From the NCBI GenBank assembly GCA_943704495.1, contig CALSCR010000712.1, positions 1-50,826 of the forward strand: DNA of 50,826 nt, given 5' to 3'. The first letter of the stretch is position 1. Every line of letters begins with the position of its first letter. The DNA comes from Pigoraptor chileana (lineage: Eukaryota > Opisthokonta > Filasterea). The notes below the pieces were generated by a model. The model was not told the origin of the DNA and ran no database searches. It was given only the letters and a program-made list of their open reading frames with translations. This document shows positions 21,576-34,317 of the stretch, piece after piece. Made by a program: the position numbers and the translations under genes.

Positions 21576-22648
21576 CCGATTGCCCGAAAAGGGAATCGTT
21601 GGCGCTCAAGATTTTGTGTTGTTTTGTGAATATACAGCAAATATACCTGTATATAACCCTGTTTTGCGTGTGTGTGTGTGTGTGTTTGCGTCCTGTTATG
21701 CTCGCCGACTGTCTTTTGATCTGTTTTCCGACTGTCTTTTTCGCACTGCGTTTGTTCACTGCGTTTGTTCGCGTTTTTCCTTCTGAGCCACTAATGAAGT
21801 GAAATAATTTGCCTTATGGAAGCACTAAAGTGGGTGTATGTGTGCAAGGGTACTGAGGGTCTGAGGGTGTGGTTGTTTATCAGTGTTGTATGGGCAGGGT
21901 GAACACTTCTATCTTGTGTTACCCATACCGAAGGTTTGACTTCCTGGGTCGTATTTCCACACATTGTTATGTTCACCTAAGCACCCCTAGTGTTGACCAC
22001 ACATTTAAACACTTTTAGAGTCCTTAATTGTTTTGTGCTCATTTTTATCGTTTCCAGAGGGTCAAAAATGTAAAACCACAGTCAAAAGGAGAGGCAGTTC
22101 GCGCTGAAGCAGCCCAGATATAAACCACGGAATCGGTGCAAGATGACGCCAATTACCAAAGCAGAGACCAAACGTGTAAACGCACATAATAGTGCGTCGG
22201 TTGCAATATGCACAGAGAGAGAGAGAGAGAGAGAGGCCCACAACAGCAAAGCGTGGGGTCAAAGACACATCGCACACGATTGTCGCCAAATTAAAAGGCA
22301 GGTCGACAATCGCATGGGTGAATTAAGGGTTAGGGGAATATATGCCAACTCCGCCCAACGGCAGAGCATGCAAGCAAACAAGACAGACGAAGAAAAAAAC
22401 AGAAAAGACAAAGACAACGCAAAGCGACAAAGGCAGCGATATGCACGCACGCACGCATGGAACACACTTGCTGTGCGGTTCCGTCAGAGCAATAAGTACA
22501 AACACAAACACAAACGGCGCAATCAAAAGACAATACCGCCAATACATAATTGCGGCGGGTCCCAGTAACAACAAACATTCAAATTCAACCGAAGCTCAAG
22601 AGAAGCCGAGGGAAAAGAAACAAAAAAGACAAACACAGTTACAATTGC
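21576..22648. other. Tail-to-tail spacer between T-box and FAM181-like genes
   Basis: Convergent spacer with a short GT run at about 21668-21684 and a (GA)n run at about 22211-22232. No recognisable protein or structured RNA is seen. Confidence 0.6.
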
Positions 22649-23171
22649 TTAGCAGTCGATAGGGCCGTCCAAAAACACCTCGCGAATGAGGCGGGCCTCA
22701 AGAGACTGCGTGAGGGGGCAGAGCTCCATGTCTGCATGCAGCGTCTGGTCAAAGTAGCACGGCACGAGGTCGTCGTCGTCCTCTTCGGCAGCACTCGTTT
22801 GCGACGACGGCGAATAGGCGGCCGCATTCGACGCAATATCCTGGACGCCATACGCAGAGTGGCCTTCCGCATCCGTCTCGGCGTCTTGCTCCTCAGCAAT
22901 GGCAGCACTATTCCCGTGCGACTGCTGTGCGCTCAAGTAGCTCAACATGCGAAGGTTCTCGGGTGTTGCAGCGTAGACAGAGTGGGACGGCGTCGACGAC
23001 AGACCAAACTGATGCTGGACCTGGCGCTGGAGCTGCTCCACTTCGGCGTCGCTCAGTGGGCTTGATGGTTGCTCGGCATCAAAGTCGGCGTCATCTTCGT
23101 ACACAGACGAGGCGGGCGAGTGGCCAGTGCTAGCAGGCAGTGGCACCTGCAGATGCAGAGGAAGCTGAAGG

Positions 23172-23209
<38 letters not shown>

Positions 23210-23809
23210 TTGTTGTTGTTGTTGTTGTGCGGGGTTGATCATAAACACAACCATGTACGGCTGCGCGGGGTTTGGCGCCTGGACAACAGGGAGACCCATA
23301 GGAGAGGTCGCAGTGATAACGGGAGAGAGCGAGCGAAGAGTAGACGCGGGTGCAGATGCTGCCAGAGAGACAAACTGCTGTTGCTGCTGAGGCATATGCG
23401 ACGGTGCGGGTGCGGCCGAAAGCTGAGTCTTCTGGGCATCGCTCTTTCGAGCCGCCTTTGATCCAGCCTTAGGGACCTTCGGCTTGGAAAACGTAAACTC
23501 GAACATGTTTGCGCGTTGGTGTTCCGAAACACCTGCCCACGACTGCGTAAGCCTCCGAGGTGCCACAGGTCGCGTTGTTGCGCTAATCGACGCTTGTGTC
23601 GGCTGCACCGCGGGCTTGTGTACTGCTGCTGCGGCTGATGATGCATCGCTGGGTACTGTTCCGGGCGAAGATGGAGTCTCGCTGACGGAGCGCTGGAGCT
23701 GTCGTTGAAGGTACTTGCGATGATTCACCTTTCGCTTGATGCCCGCGGGCTCGAGCACGGCGCGAATGCGCTTGTTGTATATGTTGTCGACAAAGTCCAC
23801 GAGATCCAT
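22649..23809 (-). CDS. FAM181-like polyglutamine protein (putative TEAD-interacting family)
   Basis: Intronless, 386 aa, from ATG 23809 to the stop at 22649. The N-terminus reads LVDFVDNIYNKRIRAVLE and then KRKVNHRKYLQRQLQR. From memory, vertebrate FAM181B carries LLSFIDSASSNIKLALD followed by KRKVNHRKYLQKQIKR. That is 11 identical residues in a row, with the preceding helix also similar. The rest is disordered: Ala/Ser/Pro-rich, a glutamine run of about 20 encoded by CAG then CAA codons, and an acidic C-terminal third with SSPLSDAEVEQLQRQVQ. FAM181A and B are reported TEAD partners through a separate proline-rich loop, for which I find no clear equivalent here. A nuclear regulatory role is inferred. 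The gene is convergent with the T-box gene. Confidence 0.72.
23155..23230 (-). repeat. Polyglutamine-coding trinucleotide repeat
   Basis: Within the FAM181-like gene. On the plus strand it reads gctgctgctg... then gttgttgttg..., so on the coding strand it is a run of CAA then CAG glutamine codons. The switch of codon between the two halves reduces slippage. Confidence 0.9.
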
Positions 23810-25039
23810 TTTGAAAGTCTGTTAAGCACTTTGCGTGCTGTTCGTGTTCTGAAAAGGTTGGAGATAGTCTTTTCGATTTGAGTTTTAAAAGGAAGACGGA
23901 TGGATGGTTTGAAGACACTTGTTTGAATTGCAGTGTTGGTTAGTGAGCGTATTAATCTGTCACCCACGTTTTCTTTGTTCTTTGTAAATAGTTGATGAAT
24001 ATGATTAAGGGGACACGCTAATGCTAAATTAAGACGGTGTGCTCACTGTGGGATGGGAGGATGCGCATGTGTGTGTGTGTTGTGTGTATGGAGTGAGTGA
24101 GAAGTGTGTGTGCGTGGTGTGTGTGTGTGAGAAGTGTGTGTGTGTGTTTGTGTGTATGTATGTGTGTTCTGTAGGTCGTTAGTATGGAAAATTTGTATGG
24201 TGTTTTGCAATGCAACTCGTTTGAGTTTGTATGGGCCTTACTATGGAGTAGCCCTTCTCTATGGCTTCTGTATGGACAAATTGGCGGAGACTAATTACCT
24301 ACTTAATGACATCCCCGATGCCGCAATAGCTCTTTGGCACAAGTATGAGCGGAGTGGGGGATTGAATTCAGTGATAAGTAGTATACGGCACCCGCGTGCG
24401 TCATCAAACAACGCACTGCGATTGGCTCATTTTTATCCGCCCTTCCTTTCTGTGGGATTGTCCAAACGTGTTAAATAATCGCAATCCATACAAAAGCCCA
24501 TACATAATCTCCATTTTCACCCAAAAAACATTGTCAATTTTATTTCGCGAATTATTTCGTTATGAAACGCCTCCTCGTGTTACCCTGTGACGCAGTACGA
24601 AACTACCATTTATGGTAATGCGCTGCGCCGACCGATCCACACGTGCCACTTGTACTGACAGAGAAGTGGCTCATTCTTCCCTCGAGATTCGCGAATGCAT
24701 CCACGACCCCATTCATCAAGAACAAATCTGCACTTTGCCTTCATCTGTTGTCAAAAAATGGAGGCTGCAACACCCGCGAAAAGCGGTGAACGTCATGGGA
24801 AAGTCATTAGCTGAGCCGCATTGCACGCACATCATTCTTCCTGGTGGCTTTGGGTTCGGCCTGTGTAGTCCGCAGGCTGTACTTGATGGCCAGTTGTTTG
24901 GTTTTAGTTAGTGTATGGTTTGTTCGCTATAATAAAGTTGCCATCTATTGCTGTTATGCACTGTATTTTTCGCTTTTATAAATACAGAACAATGGACAAC
25001 GTCTCACGTGACTGCAGTTGCAGGCCGGCCTCGCAACTC
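23810..25039. other. Spacer between FAM181-like gene and RasGAP gene 3' end
   Basis: Contains a GT/AGTGTG-rich stretch at about 24067-24170 and an ATTGGCT (inverted CCAAT) at about 24420, which would lie upstream of the FAM181-like gene. A 99-codon plus-strand frame at 24612-24911 is followed by aataaag at about 24931, but it resembles no known protein and I do not call it a gene. Confidence 0.5.
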
Positions 25040-28000
25040 TCACAGATTTTCCTTCAGCCTCTCCATTTCTTCTCGCATGTCAAGCACCATCTTTTGGAGC
25101 TCCATGCGTGCACGTGTCTCCTGCATTAGCCGATCGTTGAGCGCTGACACCTGCGCTGCCATCTCAATTTCGGATTTGGCGGATGCCCACTGCTGATGGC
25201 CTGCGCCACCGTCATTTCGTGGGTGATTATGCGTCACAGACGACGCACCGCCCCTCACAATCTCCCGAATGGCCGCAACATCGGCCTGCAGGGTCTTTAC
25301 CTCTGTTGCAAGTTGTGCGCTCACGCCGATCGACGACCGCAAACCGCTCAATTTTGAGGCCACCTTTGTACACCAACCCTTCATCTCGCTTACGTCGGTG
25401 GCGAGTTGCTCAACCTGGTGTGTGATGGAGTGCCCGTGGTCTTTTCCATGAGACGAATTAAGCGCGTCCGTCGGCGCTGTATGCGCTGCCGGTGCGGAGG
25501 GCGCGTGGGGAGTCACGTGGTGCACGTGAGCAGGCTGGGCGACGGGAGACGAATGCGGCTTCGGGGCATCCGGGAGCGGCGGCTGAACAGTGTTGTCGAG
25601 CGTGTTTGTGCGGGGAGGGAGTGCTCTCTTTGGCGCCAACGGCAGCTCGGCTCCTTTTGAGGGGGTGCGCTCGTGTCCCGAGTGTCCAGACGCTGCATGG
25701 CGCTCTTCCGCCGACCCCTTTGAAGGCGTCCGCGTGTGTCCGCCGCTACCACTGTCGTCGCCATATGCAGACTTGCGGTTCCCTGCACCCGCTGTGGGCG
25801 GATACCGACCTCCGTCCAGAATGCTGTCGAGATCATTCACCGTCATTTTTTCGTCGTGTTTTGACTTTGAGCTGCTCGTGTTGGCAAGATTGTGTGTTTG
25901 GGTGTCTTTGAGTAATGGGCAGCAGCAATAATGTACACACTGTATTCATATACTCGCATGCTCGATTCTCATTCACACTCCATTCACACATTCACACCTC
26001 CATTCACACATTCATACTCCATTCACACATTCACACTCCATTCACACATTCACACTCCATTCACACATTCACTCTCCATTCACAAATTCAGACTACATTC
26101 ACACATTCACACTCCAGTCACACATTCACTCTCCATTCACACATTCGCACTCCATTCACATTCACACCGTGCACCCTCTCATCATGGATTGCAAAAAGCT
26201 CACCTCTCTGAATCGTGCGCGTCGTCTTTCGTCTTCTTCTTCATGAAATCGACGAGCTGTGCATTGGAAACATAAAATGGCGGGAATTTGTTTTTAAATA
26301 CGATCAACAATCGCTGTGCAGCGGCCGAACCAAACGACAACATCGCCTTCTCCCTCTCTGTCACTCGGTCCTTCGAAAGACAGACAGACAGACACACACA
26401 CACGCACACCCACACACACCCACACACACACACACACACACACACTCAACCAGAGTGTAAACAATACAAAAACGGATTGTTCCGCGTTCACACCGCAGAT
26501 GCGCATGCTAATATTGGCCGACACATAGCACTATTGTTGCACACAAAGTACAACAAAATTAAATACAAATTACAACCATAGCAAACACAAGTACAACACA
26601 CACCTGCGCATGCATCACTTTCTTCATGGTCGACGTGCCCTTCTTCGCCTCCTCTTTTTCTTCAACGTTTCGCCGCACTTCGTCGAGTATAAACGCCTTG
26701 AGTGTCTGCTTTGCAGGCTTAATGGGCTCACCGAGTTCAGCAAACATCGCCGTCAACGCAGAGACATCCTAATGCACACGGGAACATCACGTTGACGAAA
26801 GACGAAAGACGAAAGACGAAAGACGAAAGAGGAAACATATTTGGAAAGAAAGTCGGAATTGTTAATAAAAAGAGGTTCAAGAACCGGGGCATTAGGACTG
26901 AGAAGGGGTTCAGTATGCAACACACGCAGATATGTTCATCAAAACTGATGATGGGACACAATGCTCGACAGTGCGGTGTGCGAGGGACAGAGTGAAGAAG
27001 AGGACCGAGACAGTTGTGTGACAACGCCCTGTGCTGTTGATGTTGTTACGAGCAGGTAAAGGCCGTACTCACCCTTCCCCTCTCCGCCACCAGCTTCTCA
27101 ATCTTCTTTGCACTCTGGTGCATCAGGTAATAAATGGCAGTCGCACCGTCGTTTACAACTGAGGTAGGCAGTTGTGCAATGTCCAGACACGAAAAGTCGT
27201 CCGCAGCGAGCGTCTGATTGGAACGAAATAAGCCAGTGATTGAACGAGAGAAGGGGTAAATCGGGTGAATCACTCTCGGGTGTGATATTTGTGATGTGTG
27301 TCAATCACTTCACACGTAATGCTTGCTCGACAAGCACTCACACTGGCACCAAGCACACACACACACACACACACATACAAATTCATATGCATATGTATGC
27401 CACCATCATCTTATATATAGCCATTAAGAAAACACAAATAACCCCCTCCCCCCCTTACTCATGAACGAACGCATCATCCACATTCCGACGCATAGGGGTG
27501 GCGCACACAATGTCATTTCATTCTCTGCTGCTACCCACCGACATTGTCTGGAGATATGTGTGCACGTTTGGCTTTACATTTCGCAGAAATTGGTTGGCAT
27601 TGAGCATGTAGGGTTCGTTCGCGCCGAACTCCGTGCCACTCGCCATATTTTGTAGTGTTTTGCTGATGAGAACGAGGTTCTTGCGCACGGGCGGAGGGAC
27701 GGCCTTGGCAAGCTCAAAGCCCTCTGTGCAAAATTGAATCACATCGAGTTACACGGTGCGTCCATAATTCAGAATGCACTTCACTGTGTTGCGGGGAGAC
27801 ATAGAAAGGGAAGGATTCTCACCAGGCGATACAACCGCAGGGCAGAAGAAGCGGAGGAAGATAAACCCTCCGATAGTAATGTCGATCTTGTCCGGGTGGT
27901 CCTTTCCGATCACTTGCGACAGGAGCTTAAACAATTGCTTGATCGCCCTGCAGTCACGAGCACGCAGGTCAGTGAAAACTGCAAACGCTCTTTGCCCTTT

Positions 28001-29111
28001 CCCAGCAATCAGAAGGACTGCAGACACATGGATAAGGAAAGATTAGGCAATGCATCACCCACTTTGGACATTGTGGTTCTGCGGCCAGGATGGCGTCCAG
28101 AACAAGTTCGGTGAGTTGAAGCAATTTGTCAAAGTTTTTCTTCATGCTTGACACGCTGAGATCTTTCGTGGCTTTGTTTGGATCCACCTGCACGAGGATG
28201 CCCCGAAATGGAGGTGAGTGGACTACAAACTACGCCTTCATGCAAGTGAGGCAAGTCCCATCCTTCTTTCTTCCCATGCGCACCACATAAAGTCGAGGAC
28301 AGAATAACACACACACATACAAACGCACGTGTAATCGTAATGCTATAAAGGGCGCACATACACGCACACACACACCTCAAGGGCATTTTTGTGGTCGATG
28401 ATCTTGCCCATTGGCTTCCGGAGTGTATCGACGAGATACTGCGCACCGGCTGCCTTCATGTATTCAGCAATGATCTTTACGGGGACTCCGTTGTTGCGGA
28501 ACAGACCATTAATATCGCTTGTACCAACTGCAAATGGAACACATCATCATATTCCAGTGTGAGAAAAGAGTACATTCTGAGTTCGTACACATCCCAGCAT
28601 TCAACCACACGCACCACAACCTAATGCAATCGACAACATGCGAGGGTTGCGAATACGTCGAAACCGCGCAATTGGCAAAAATGGCAGTGCAACACGAGCA
28701 AACGCACCCGCTCGCTTTTTCTCCTTCTCAATGGCCCACACGACGAGCTTGTGCATCTGACGTGCCGCACTGAATATGATGATCAACGCCTGAGCAGCAT
28801 CGTCTGCGGCTTCCTGGGGAACGCCCTCGCTGACGCACTCGAGCATGTCGTATCCATCTTCAAGCAGAAGCTGAAGCAATGATACACAGAGAGCACGCAG
28901 TGTTGTACATTGTTTCATTTGAGTTTGGCTATGATTAGAATCGCTTGACTGAAAGTTGGACACGTCGTGTGCGCAATAGCAAATGGCAGCACATAATCCG
29001 CATGCACACATATGAAGGGCATCGACAGCTCCAAAGACGTTGCAGATGGACAGATGCACACACCTCACACAGGCTCTCAAGTGATTCGTCGACTTCAAAG
29101 TTGAGCGGCAT
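25040..29111 (-). CDS. RasGAP-domain protein with C-terminal coiled coil
   Basis: Ten minus-strand exons: 29111-29064, 28870-28708, 28527-28376, 28187-28063, 27947-27823, 27723-27539, 27213-27073, 26768-26604, 26256-26204, 25871-25040; 1989 bp, 662 aa, all phases matching. The RasGAP domain fills the N-terminal half: DINGLFRNNGVPVKI with the arginine-finger position LFR (about residue 80), LEVDPNKATKDLS, GGFIFLRFFCPAVVSP (about 190), and VRKNLVLISKTLQNMA. The family stimulates GTP hydrolysis by Ras-type GTPases at the membrane. Residues 390-530 are disordered with two repeats of RTPSKG, and about 535-662 form a coiled coil (QVSALNDRLMQETRARMELQ), suggesting dimerisation. Exon 10 contains an ATG at 25846 that could look like a separate gene, but splicing from exon 9 enters it in frame. 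There is no PH, C2 or calponin domain, so the closest subfamily is unclear. Confidence 0.85.
25960..26170. repeat. ATTCACACTCC minisatellite
   Basis: About 20 tandem copies of a roughly 11-bp unit, cattcacactc/cattcacacat, with a higher-order period of about 21-22 bp. It lies in the last intron of the RasGAP gene. On the coding strand it is GT/GA-rich. Confidence 0.95.
26389..26452. repeat. (CA)n microsatellite with CAGA start
   Basis: A short cagacagacaga run followed by a (CA)n tract with cacgcacacc variants. It lies in intron 8 of the RasGAP gene and reads (GT)n on the sense strand. Confidence 0.9.
26794..26830. repeat. GACGAAA heptamer tandem repeat
   Basis: About five copies of gacgaaa in RasGAP intron 7, next to the exon 8 acceptor on the minus strand, where it reads tttcgtc and so serves as a pyrimidine-rich tract. 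Confidence 0.9.
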
Positions 29112-29919
29112 TTTGCCGGTGGAAGTACGCAACACAAGCCAAGAACTCAATGTAGGTGAAGATCGTCGCCGGAGAAATGTGGAGAAGAACAATTGGTGGC
29201 CGTCGAGACAGATCACACTGCCGGTCTTCGATTTCGCCCACTATTTTCAGGTATGCATGAAAAGCAAGACCACTCCTAGCACATCATCAATGCACGTGTA
29301 AGTCGCGAGCTGTTGTGCATACTAAATGCGCAGACGGATGTGCATGCCGGGATTAATAGTGGCATTTGGTGACACCCGCGCCCAATTTATTATCCTGTTC
29401 GATTTGTTTACAACAAAGTCCTCGTGAGATGTATTTGAAAACTGCCACGGAATATTCCCCAATTCACGGACTCTATTTCCAATCTAAAGTTTGATTGAAA
29501 TTTGACCAATGAGATTTTCATTACGAGATCTCGCCACATTTCGGTTGGCGCATCTCCGACACACGCGTTGGACGATATGTCGACTGTCGTAATCTGATTA
29601 GATTTCTTCGTCACAGAATGTACATAAAGTTTTCTCTTAATTCTTTATACCACGCATACCATTACGTATAGATATATATCTATATTTGCACATACTGGTT
29701 TACGTTCGATCCCATTTTTATTGTTTGTTCGATCGAAAAACGAGGTGTGAGAAAGAGACGCCTTGTTACTTTAGAAACTGTATCTTTGTCAACCGCAGAT
29801 CATCGCACTCACGGATCAAAAGCGTCTTTTTTAAAAAAACTACCGCCGTTTTTATACGGCCGACATATTTCGACCGCTATACGCTATTCTAAGGAGTGGA
29901 AGACGCGCCAAACGACAGG
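29112..29919. other. Divergent promoter region, RasGAP and DHX8
   Basis: Head-to-head spacer of about 800 bp, AT-rich towards the DHX8 side, with gatatatatctatat at about 29670-29685. I see no recognisable protein. Confidence 0.55.
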
Positions 29920-32900
29920 ATGGATGAGCTGCAGAAGCTCGAGCGGCTATCGCTCGTGGCAAAAGTATGCACAGAATTGGAGAATCACCTTGGGATGAAC
30001 GACAAAGTTCTTGCGGAGTTTATTATCAGTCTCGCCGCAAAGAATGATACGCCAGAGAAGTTCAAGAAAGCCCTAATGCAAAATGGTGCGTTGAAATAAC
30101 CCTGTTTTTGCGGATTGGTGGAATGTGCGATATTTTGATGATGGCGTCGCGCGCAACTGCTCTTGTTGACTCATGTGCTCGGGATTTTATTTGTTCAATA
30201 AATGCATCCTAACGTTGTGGTCATCTTCGATTAACTTTGCCTTTTTCTTTTTTGTTTAACCTCGTCAGGTGCCGAACTTCCCGAGTCTTTTATCGGTAAT
30301 CTCCTCAAGCTTATTCAGCGCATGCAGCCTTCCAAATCAAAAGGAAAGAAGCCTGCATCTGCCGCGGCACCCACGAGTGAGCTCTCGGCAGAGGCACAGA
30401 GCGCCCTGGAACGGAAGAAGACTCTGCTACCGGGTCTTGCTATTCCTAACAAAATCGTGCCTATTGAAGACGATGTGCCGCCGCCTGCCGCCCCCGCACA
30501 CGTCCCCGCCCCCGCCCCCGATGTTGCGACTGGCGGATCCACGATGGATCAGTTGGAGATGCTTCTGAACAGGGAGAAGGAGCAGGCGCTCTTGAGTGTC
30601 AAGGAAGCCGAGGAAGCGAAGAAGAGGAAACCGGACGAAGTCGATGGGGATGAAGACAGACGGAAGCGGCACCGTGGAAAATCCCGCTCCCGCTCTCGGT
30701 CGCGATCGCGGTCGCGCAGCCCTCGACGTGGCCGGTGGGATGATGATCGGCGACGGGATGGCGACAGGGGCAGGGATGGCGACAGGGGCAGCAGAGGAGA
30801 CGCAGACCGCGAGCGTGACCGGGACCGCGATCGCGATCGCCGCGACACTCGCGGTGGAGACGTGCGTGTCGATGTCCGTGACAACGCCCGTCGTGCCGGT
30901 CCGCCCTCGGGGCTTGATGTCGAGCCCATTATTGGGAAGATCTACGACGGCAAGGTGTCGAATACGATGGATTTTGGTTGTTTTGTTCAGATGGAGGGGC
31001 TCGCCGGGCGGCGCGAGGGTCTTGTGCACGTGAGTGAGCTGCGTCGGGAGGGGCGAGTGACGCAAGTGACGGACGTGGTGAAGAAGGGCCAGTCTGTGAA
31101 GGTGAAGGTTAAGTCGATTGCGGGCACGCGTGTCAGTCTCAGCATGAAGGACGTCGACCAGACGACCGGGGAGGACCTCAACCCACGGGTGGGGCTCACC
31201 GGCGCCAATTTTGAACCCCTTGGAGGCGCCGCCAAAAAGGGCGCCGTGTCGGGCATTCCGGACGAATTCGCGCGAAATCCCGACGCAAATCCCTCTATCC
31301 GAACCTCCGCAATTGTCGAGGACGAGGATATTGGTGCGCGCAGCGGTGTCAAGAAGCTGTCGTCGCCCGAAAAGTGGGAGCTGAAACAGCTGATTGCGGC
31401 GGGCGTTATAGACAAACGCGAGTATCCGGACTTTGATGAGGAGCTTGGACTGTTGCCCGTTAACGAAGAGGTCGAGGATATCGAGGACGTTGAGATTGAG
31501 CTGAGGGAAGAGGAGCCGCCGTTTTTGCGCGGACAGACGAAGCTCGCGACAGAGTTGTCTCCCGTGCGCATTGTGAAGAATCCCGACGGATCGCTGCAGC
31601 GCGCGGCCATGACGCAAACGTCGCTTGCCAAGGAAAGGAGGGAGATTCGGGAGGCGCAGCGGCAGGCAGAGCAGGACAGCGTCAGTTACACCGAGGTGAA
31701 CAAGCAGTGGGTGGACCCGGTCCCCGAGGAGCGCCAGTTTGCGCAGGCCGTGCGTGGCAGCAACCAGAAGGAGCCCGAGGTGCCCGAGTGGAAGAAAGCG
31801 TTTGGCAAGGGCGTCACTTTTGGCAAGCAGACGAAGCTCTCGATTATTGATCAGCGCGCGTCGCTTCCCATCTACAAGCTGAAGCAGCAGCTGTTGAAGG
31901 CCATTGAGGACAACCAGATCCTCATTGTAATTGGAGAGACGGGGTCGGGCAAGACCACGCAGATGACCCAGTACGTGACGGAGGCTGGGTACACAATGCG
32001 CGGGAAGATTGGGTGCACGCAGCCCCGCCGTGTCGCCGCCATGTCGGTGGCCAAGCGCGTTGCTGAGGAGTTTGGCTGTCGTCTGGGGGCGGAGGTCGGG
32101 TACACGATTCGCTTTGAGGACTGCACCGCACCGGAAACGGTGATCAAGTACATGACAGACGGAATGCTGTTGCGCGAATGCCTTATTGACCCTGACCTCA
32201 AGCAGTACTCTGTGCTCATGCTCGACGAGGCGCACGAACGCACCATCCACACGGACGTTCTCTTTGGTCTTCTCAAGCAGACCATCCAGAAGCGTCCCGA
32301 CCTCAAGCTCATCGTAACTTCCGCCACCCTCGACGCGGAAAAGTTCTCGTCGTACTTTTTCGGGTGCCCTATTTTTACGATTCCCGGACGAACGTTTCCC
32401 GTTGAGATTCTGTACACGAAGGATGCGGAATCCGACTACCTCGATGCGTCCCTTATCACGGTGATGCAGATCCACTTGACGGAACCGCCCGGCGATGTGC
32501 TCCTCTTCCTCACGGGACAAGAAGAGATCGACACTTCGTGCGAGATCTTGTTTGAGCGCATGAAGGCACTGGGCCCCGAGGTCCCCGAACTGCTTATTCT
32601 CCCCGTGTATTCGTCGCTTCCGTCCGAGATGCAGTCGAAGATCTTCGACCCCGCACCGCCGGGAAGCCGCAAGGTTGTCATTGCGACGAATATTGCCGAG
32701 ACATCGCTTACAATTGACGGCATTTTTTATGTCGTTGATCCCGGATTTGTGAAACAGAACGTCTACGATGCCAAGACGGGAATGGACCAGCTGGTGGTGA
32801 CGCCCATTTCGCAAGCGCAGGCGCGCCAGCGGGCGGGGCGGGCGGGCCGCACTGGCCCTGGCAAGTGCTACCGGTTGTACACGGAGCGTGCGTACCGCGA

Positions 32901-33837
32901 CGAAATGCTTCCGACAAACGTTCCCGAAATTCAGCGGACGAACATGGCCAGCACGGTGCTTTCGTTGAAGGCGATGGGAATAAACGATCTCCTGGGATTC
33001 GACTTCATGGATCCGCCGCCGGCGCAGACGCTCGTTTCTGCGATGGAGTCACTGCACTCGCTCGGTGCGCTTGACGACGAAGGCCTCCTGACGCGTCTCG
33101 GTCGCAAGATGGCCGAATTCCCCCTCGAACCGCCTCTTGCAAAGATGCTGATCCAGTCTGTTGCGCTCGGGTGCAGTGAGGAGGCGCTGACGCTCGTTGC
33201 GATGCTGTCTGTGCAGAATGTGTTTTATCGGCCCAAGGACAAGCAGGCGCAGGCGGACCAGAAGAAGGCCAAGTTTCACCAGGCGGAAGGGGACCACATT
33301 ACACTGCTTGCCGTGTACAACTCGTGGAAGAACAACAAATTCAGCAATCCATGGTGCTTTGAGAACTTTCTCCAGGCGAGGACACTTCGCCGCGCACAGG
33401 ACGTCCGCAAGCAGATGCTGGGCATCATGGATCGCTACAAGCTCGACATTGTGTCGTGCGGCAAGAACTATAACAAGGTACGGCGTGCTCTCGTGAGTGG
33501 CTTTTTCCGCAACGCCGCCAAGAAGGATCCGCAGGAGGGATACAAGACGATTGTCGACAACCAGCACGTCTACATTCACCCGTCGTCTGCGATCTTTGGT
33601 CGGCAGCCCGAGTGGGTGCTCTACCACGAGGTCATCATGACGACAAAGGAGTACATGCGCGAATGCACTGCAATTGAGGCCAAGTGGCTTGTTGAATTCG
33701 CCCCCGCATTCTTCAAGATGGGCGACCCAACACGCATGTCCAAGCGCAAGCGCATGGAGCGCATCGAGCCCCTCTACAACCGCTACGAGGAGCCGAACGA
33801 GTGGCGTATTTCACGCACTCGCATTCGCAAGGCATAG
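29920..33837 (+). CDS. DHX8: DHX8/Prp22 DEAH-box spliceosomal RNA helicase
   Basis: Two exons, 29920-30085 and 30269-33837, 3735 bp, 1244 aa; human DHX8 is about 1220. The N-terminal helical domain reads [20 protein letters not shown], followed by an Arg/Ser-rich segment (about 125-230), and an S1 RNA-binding domain (about 268-345, [20 protein letters not shown]). The helicase core has GETGSGKTT (about 611), DEAH (about 707), SAT, and [18 protein letters not shown] (motif VI), then winged-helix, ratchet and OB-fold regions ending in [17 protein letters not shown]. The family remodels the spliceosome to release spliced mRNA after exon ligation in the nucleus. It is divergent from the RasGAP gene. 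The single intron splits the conserved N-terminal domain with matching phase. Confidence 0.97.
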
Positions 33838-34284
33838 AGTGGAGTGGAGGACGTCCATCTCGCCCATCTCTCGCATCCAGCGCGTGCGTCATCCCGTCAT
33901 TCTCGACAATGCTTGCTCTCGCATTTCGCACATGTTGTCTTTCAAATGTGTGTGGTGGTGCGCTTCTCGCCTGTTGTATGCTGACGTTATACAGAGATAA
34001 AAGCTGATAATTCTCTCTCTGACTCTGAATTTCTGTCCACATACCCCCGGATGTGTCACGTGATGCTTATTGATGTTTGGTGTTTGCCCACTTTGATTTG
34101 AAATATTGGAACAAACTGATGAGAAAACGGGCATTGTCCACATTATTCCTCCCGGGTAGAGTCTGGGGAAAGGGCGGACACAATTCAGAACATTTTTTTT
34201 GGGTCAGAAAAACAAACCGCACAAACGGACTCGCGGCGACGGTCACGGTTCGACCGTCACTGCAATCGCGTTCGATGCACACAC

Positions 34285-34317
<33 letters not shown>

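Noticed and set aside
24612-24911. A 99-codon plus-strand frame followed by aataaag
   Set aside because: No recognisable domain, and the composition is like the surrounding spacer.
25040-25846. A separate intronless coiled-coil gene
   Set aside because: The exon 9 to exon 10 splice of the RasGAP gene enters this frame in phase upstream of the ATG, so I treat it as the RasGAP C-terminus.
30427-32814. A 795-codon minus-strand open frame
   Set aside because: It is the reverse shadow of the GC-rich DHX8 exon; the plus frame carries all helicase motifs.
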